Assembly: GCA_937895985.1 (NCBI GenBank)
Contig: CALBKL010000289.1
Span: forward strand, 1 to 16,810
Source of the DNA: an uncultured Solobacterium sp.
GTDB taxonomy: Bacteria > Bacillota_I > Bacilli_A > Erysipelotrichales > Erysipelotrichaceae
Length of the DNA stretch: 16,810 nucleotides
Reading direction: 5' to 3'
In this document: one piece after another, positions 15,272 to 16,810 of the stretch
Layout: every line of letters begins with the position of its first letter
Numbering within the stretch: position 1 is the stretch's first letter
Position numbers and translations under genes: made by a program
Notes under the pieces: generated by a model
What the model was told of the DNA's origin: nothing
Databases searched by the model: none
The model's input: the letters and a program-made list of their open reading frames with translations, nothing else

Positions 15272-16810
15272 TTATTGATAGTTATTTTCTTTTTTCTTGC
15301 GAACGAAAACAACAACTAAAATTAACACTGTAGCTGCTAACGATACCCAAAGACCAATCTTACCTGGATTGATAAATGATTTGTTAGAAGTAGAAGTTGT
15401 AGCACTAGCACCACTAGCTTCAAGATACTTCTCTAAATCCTTCTGTACGATATCGAATGGACGATCGCCATGTGTTAGTAACATACGATTGAATTCTACT
15501 ACATCATACTTCTTTCCAAGAGCAGCCTGCGCTTGATCACGGAAGTGAAGATAGTATGTTAAACCAATACCATAAGGCACGATAGAACCAGGCTCTTGTG
15601 TTACAGTTGAAATAACATTTGAAGCTGCAGAAGCATTTAATCCTAATGATTCATAATACTTTCCTAACTTCTTCTCATCCCATCCCATGCCATTTACTAA
15701 GAAATCAGCCTGTGCAGGTAAGATATAGTTTAGGTTTGTATTGATACGATTTTCTTCCTTTGCACCATCATTTAATTCAGAATATGCCCAAGCAACATCC
15801 TCACAATACATTGCCCAACCTTCTGTATAACCAATATTGCTGAGCTGTGTACGTAATGGATTTGGATTTGTATTCAAATACCAAGTAATCTGGAATAAGT
15901 GTCCAGGGAAACCTTCGTGTGCTAAAGTAGTATACATTTCATTTGTTGAATTTACATTATCACCATTAATCTTAATCACATTGTTAGAGAAATCATCAAT
16001 TGGTGGCTGCATGTAGTACGCAACAATCGCATCATTAGCAACAGATGGATCTAAGTAACTTGCTGTAAATGTTACTGCAGGACCTTCTGGAAACTCCTGT
16101 AAATGTCCTTGTAATGTATTTAGAATCTCTGTAGGATCCTTCTCTGGTAATGCTTCTTCTAAGTTATCATTCTTCTTAGCGTTCAAATACAAAGATCTAG
16201 CTTCATCAATTAACTTCTTTAACTGCTCATCTGTTAAATCAAATAATTCTTGTAAAGAAGCGGATGAACTTGATTTTGAACGTAATAATGCTGCGTAATA
16301 TTCTTTTCCATCTGGCAAATCATACAAACTTAATGATGTACGTGTACCACGGAATGTTTCAAGTTCTTGCGCAAGTTTCTGATACTCAGGAATATATGTG
16401 TTTAAGATAAAATCACGATTCTTTTCTTTATACGCAGTACGCTGCTCCTCACTTAGGCCCTCAAACTTATCTACATTCTGATTAAAAATCTGAATGAGTG
16501 GGTTGTTGTCTGTCTTTGCAACGAACTTTTCAATTCCATCTAATGTACTATCTAAAGCATCATCTGTCATGAAGTAACCATTTTGTACCTGAGTACGCGT
16601 AACTTCTAGTGCACCTTCAATATATGCTGGAACACTCTCTAATACAGATAAATAATCATCGATATCTTCTTGCTTGTAGAACACAAACTCTGTAAAGTTT
16701 GTAATTAAATTACTTTGAATACCACGGTTTGGTAAGAACTGGAAATCAAACATTGGATAATTCAAGAGTTCACGAGTACTTTCTAAGTAATACTTATATG
16801 TATCGTAATC
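15272..16810 (-). CDS. DUF885-family putative metallopeptidase with C-terminal membrane anchor (partial)
   Basis: 512 residues are visible; the frame is open to the right edge, so the N-terminus and any signal peptide are missing. The frame reads through the TTG at 16765 (upstream codons give DYDTYKYYLESTREL), so that is not a real start. The family hallmark HEGFPGH (about residues 298-304 of the visible part) is followed about 26 residues later by TEGWAMYCED, resembling metal-ligand motifs of zinc peptidases; the true activity of DUF885 proteins is poorly defined. Near the C-terminus a Ser/Thr/Ala-rich linker (SGASATTSTSNKS) leads to one hydrophobic helix (about 485-503) and a basic tail RKKKENNYQ. 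This suggests an extracellular enzyme tethered to the membrane, if a signal peptide lies beyond the edge. No LPXTG sortase motif is seen. A terminator follows the stop codon. Confidence 0.85.
   Translation of the reverse strand, partial: DYDTYKYYLESTRELLNYPMFDFQFLPNRGIQSNLITNFTEFVFYKQEDIDDYLSVLESVPAYIEGALEVTRTQVQNGYFMTDDALDSTLDGIEKFVAKTDNNPLIQIFNQNVDKFEGLSEEQRTAYKEKNRDFILNTYIPEYQKLAQELETFRGTRTSLSLYDLPDGKEYYAALLRSKSSSSASLQELFDLTDEQLKKLIDEARSLYLNAKKNDNLEEALPEKDPTEILNTLQGHLQEFPEGPAVTFTASYLDPSVANDAIVAYYMQPPIDDFSNNVIKINGDNVNSTNEMYTTLAHEGFPGHLFQITWYLNTNPNPLRTQLSNIGYTEGWAMYCEDVAWAYSELNDGAKEENRINTNLNYILPAQADFLVNGMGWDEKKLGKYYESLGLNASAASNVISTVTQEPGSIVPYGIGLTYYLHFRDQAQAALGKKYDVVEFNRMLLTHGDRPFDIVQKDLEKYLEASGASATTSTSNKSFINPGKIGLWVSLAATVLILVVVFVRKKKENNYQ

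Overview
The window is from a low-GC, Gram-positive-type (Firmicutes) chromosome. The evidence is the AT-rich composition, strong AGGAGG-type ribosome binding sites, rho-independent terminators, the split GlgC/GlgD form of ADP-glucose pyrophosphorylase, a PepV-type dipeptidase and sites resembling the CcpA cre consensus. The gene mix would suit an Erysipelotrichia- or lactobacillus-like organism, but sequence reading alone cannot fix the taxon. I saw no rRNA, tRNA, CRISPR array, insertion sequence or phage gene. This is mostly an ordinary housekeeping region with good small-scale regulatory structure.

Layout. Nearly everything is on the minus strand. Positions 1-166 hold the first 55 codons of an unrecognised membrane protein. 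Next come a membrane-anchored glycerophosphodiester phosphodiesterase (318-2111) and a PepV-like M20 dipeptidase (2211-3593). A small four-helix membrane protein (3758-4153, plus strand) diverges from the dipeptidase. After a hairpin-rich gap lies the glycolytic operon pgk-tpiA-eno, read from 7704 down to 4353. A HAD hydrolase and a small membrane protein (8941-7891) form a two-gene unit. An orphan, AT-rich ABC exporter half-transporter (9070-10650, plus strand) diverges from it. The glycogen-synthesis operon glgC-glgD-glgA (14430-10707) follows, then ung (uracil-DNA glycosylase), and finally a DUF885 putative metallopeptidase that runs off the right edge.

How it works together. The central theme is carbon flow. 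pgk-tpiA-eno covers lower glycolysis, and glgCDA diverts glucose-1-phosphate into glycogen. Each operon carries a match to the looser cre consensus WTGNAANCGNWNNCW. The one at pgk is about 100 bases upstream of the promoter, a position compatible with activation. The one at glgC overlaps the -10 box and start point, a position expected to repress. If both are real, one catabolite regulator could turn glycolysis up and glycogen storage down when sugar is plentiful.

Several start codons are set here by Shine-Dalgarno position and not by the longest reading frame: glgA at 12155, glgC at 14430, ung at 15211 and the small membrane protein at 8214. The most unusual protein feature is a roughly 15-residue insertion in enolase, directly after the GDEGGYAPS motif. 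I found no convincing novel multi-gene system. The best second-look items are the paired cre sites, the enolase insertion, the palindromic operator candidate at 3700-3714, and terminators or hairpins fused to promoter-like boxes.
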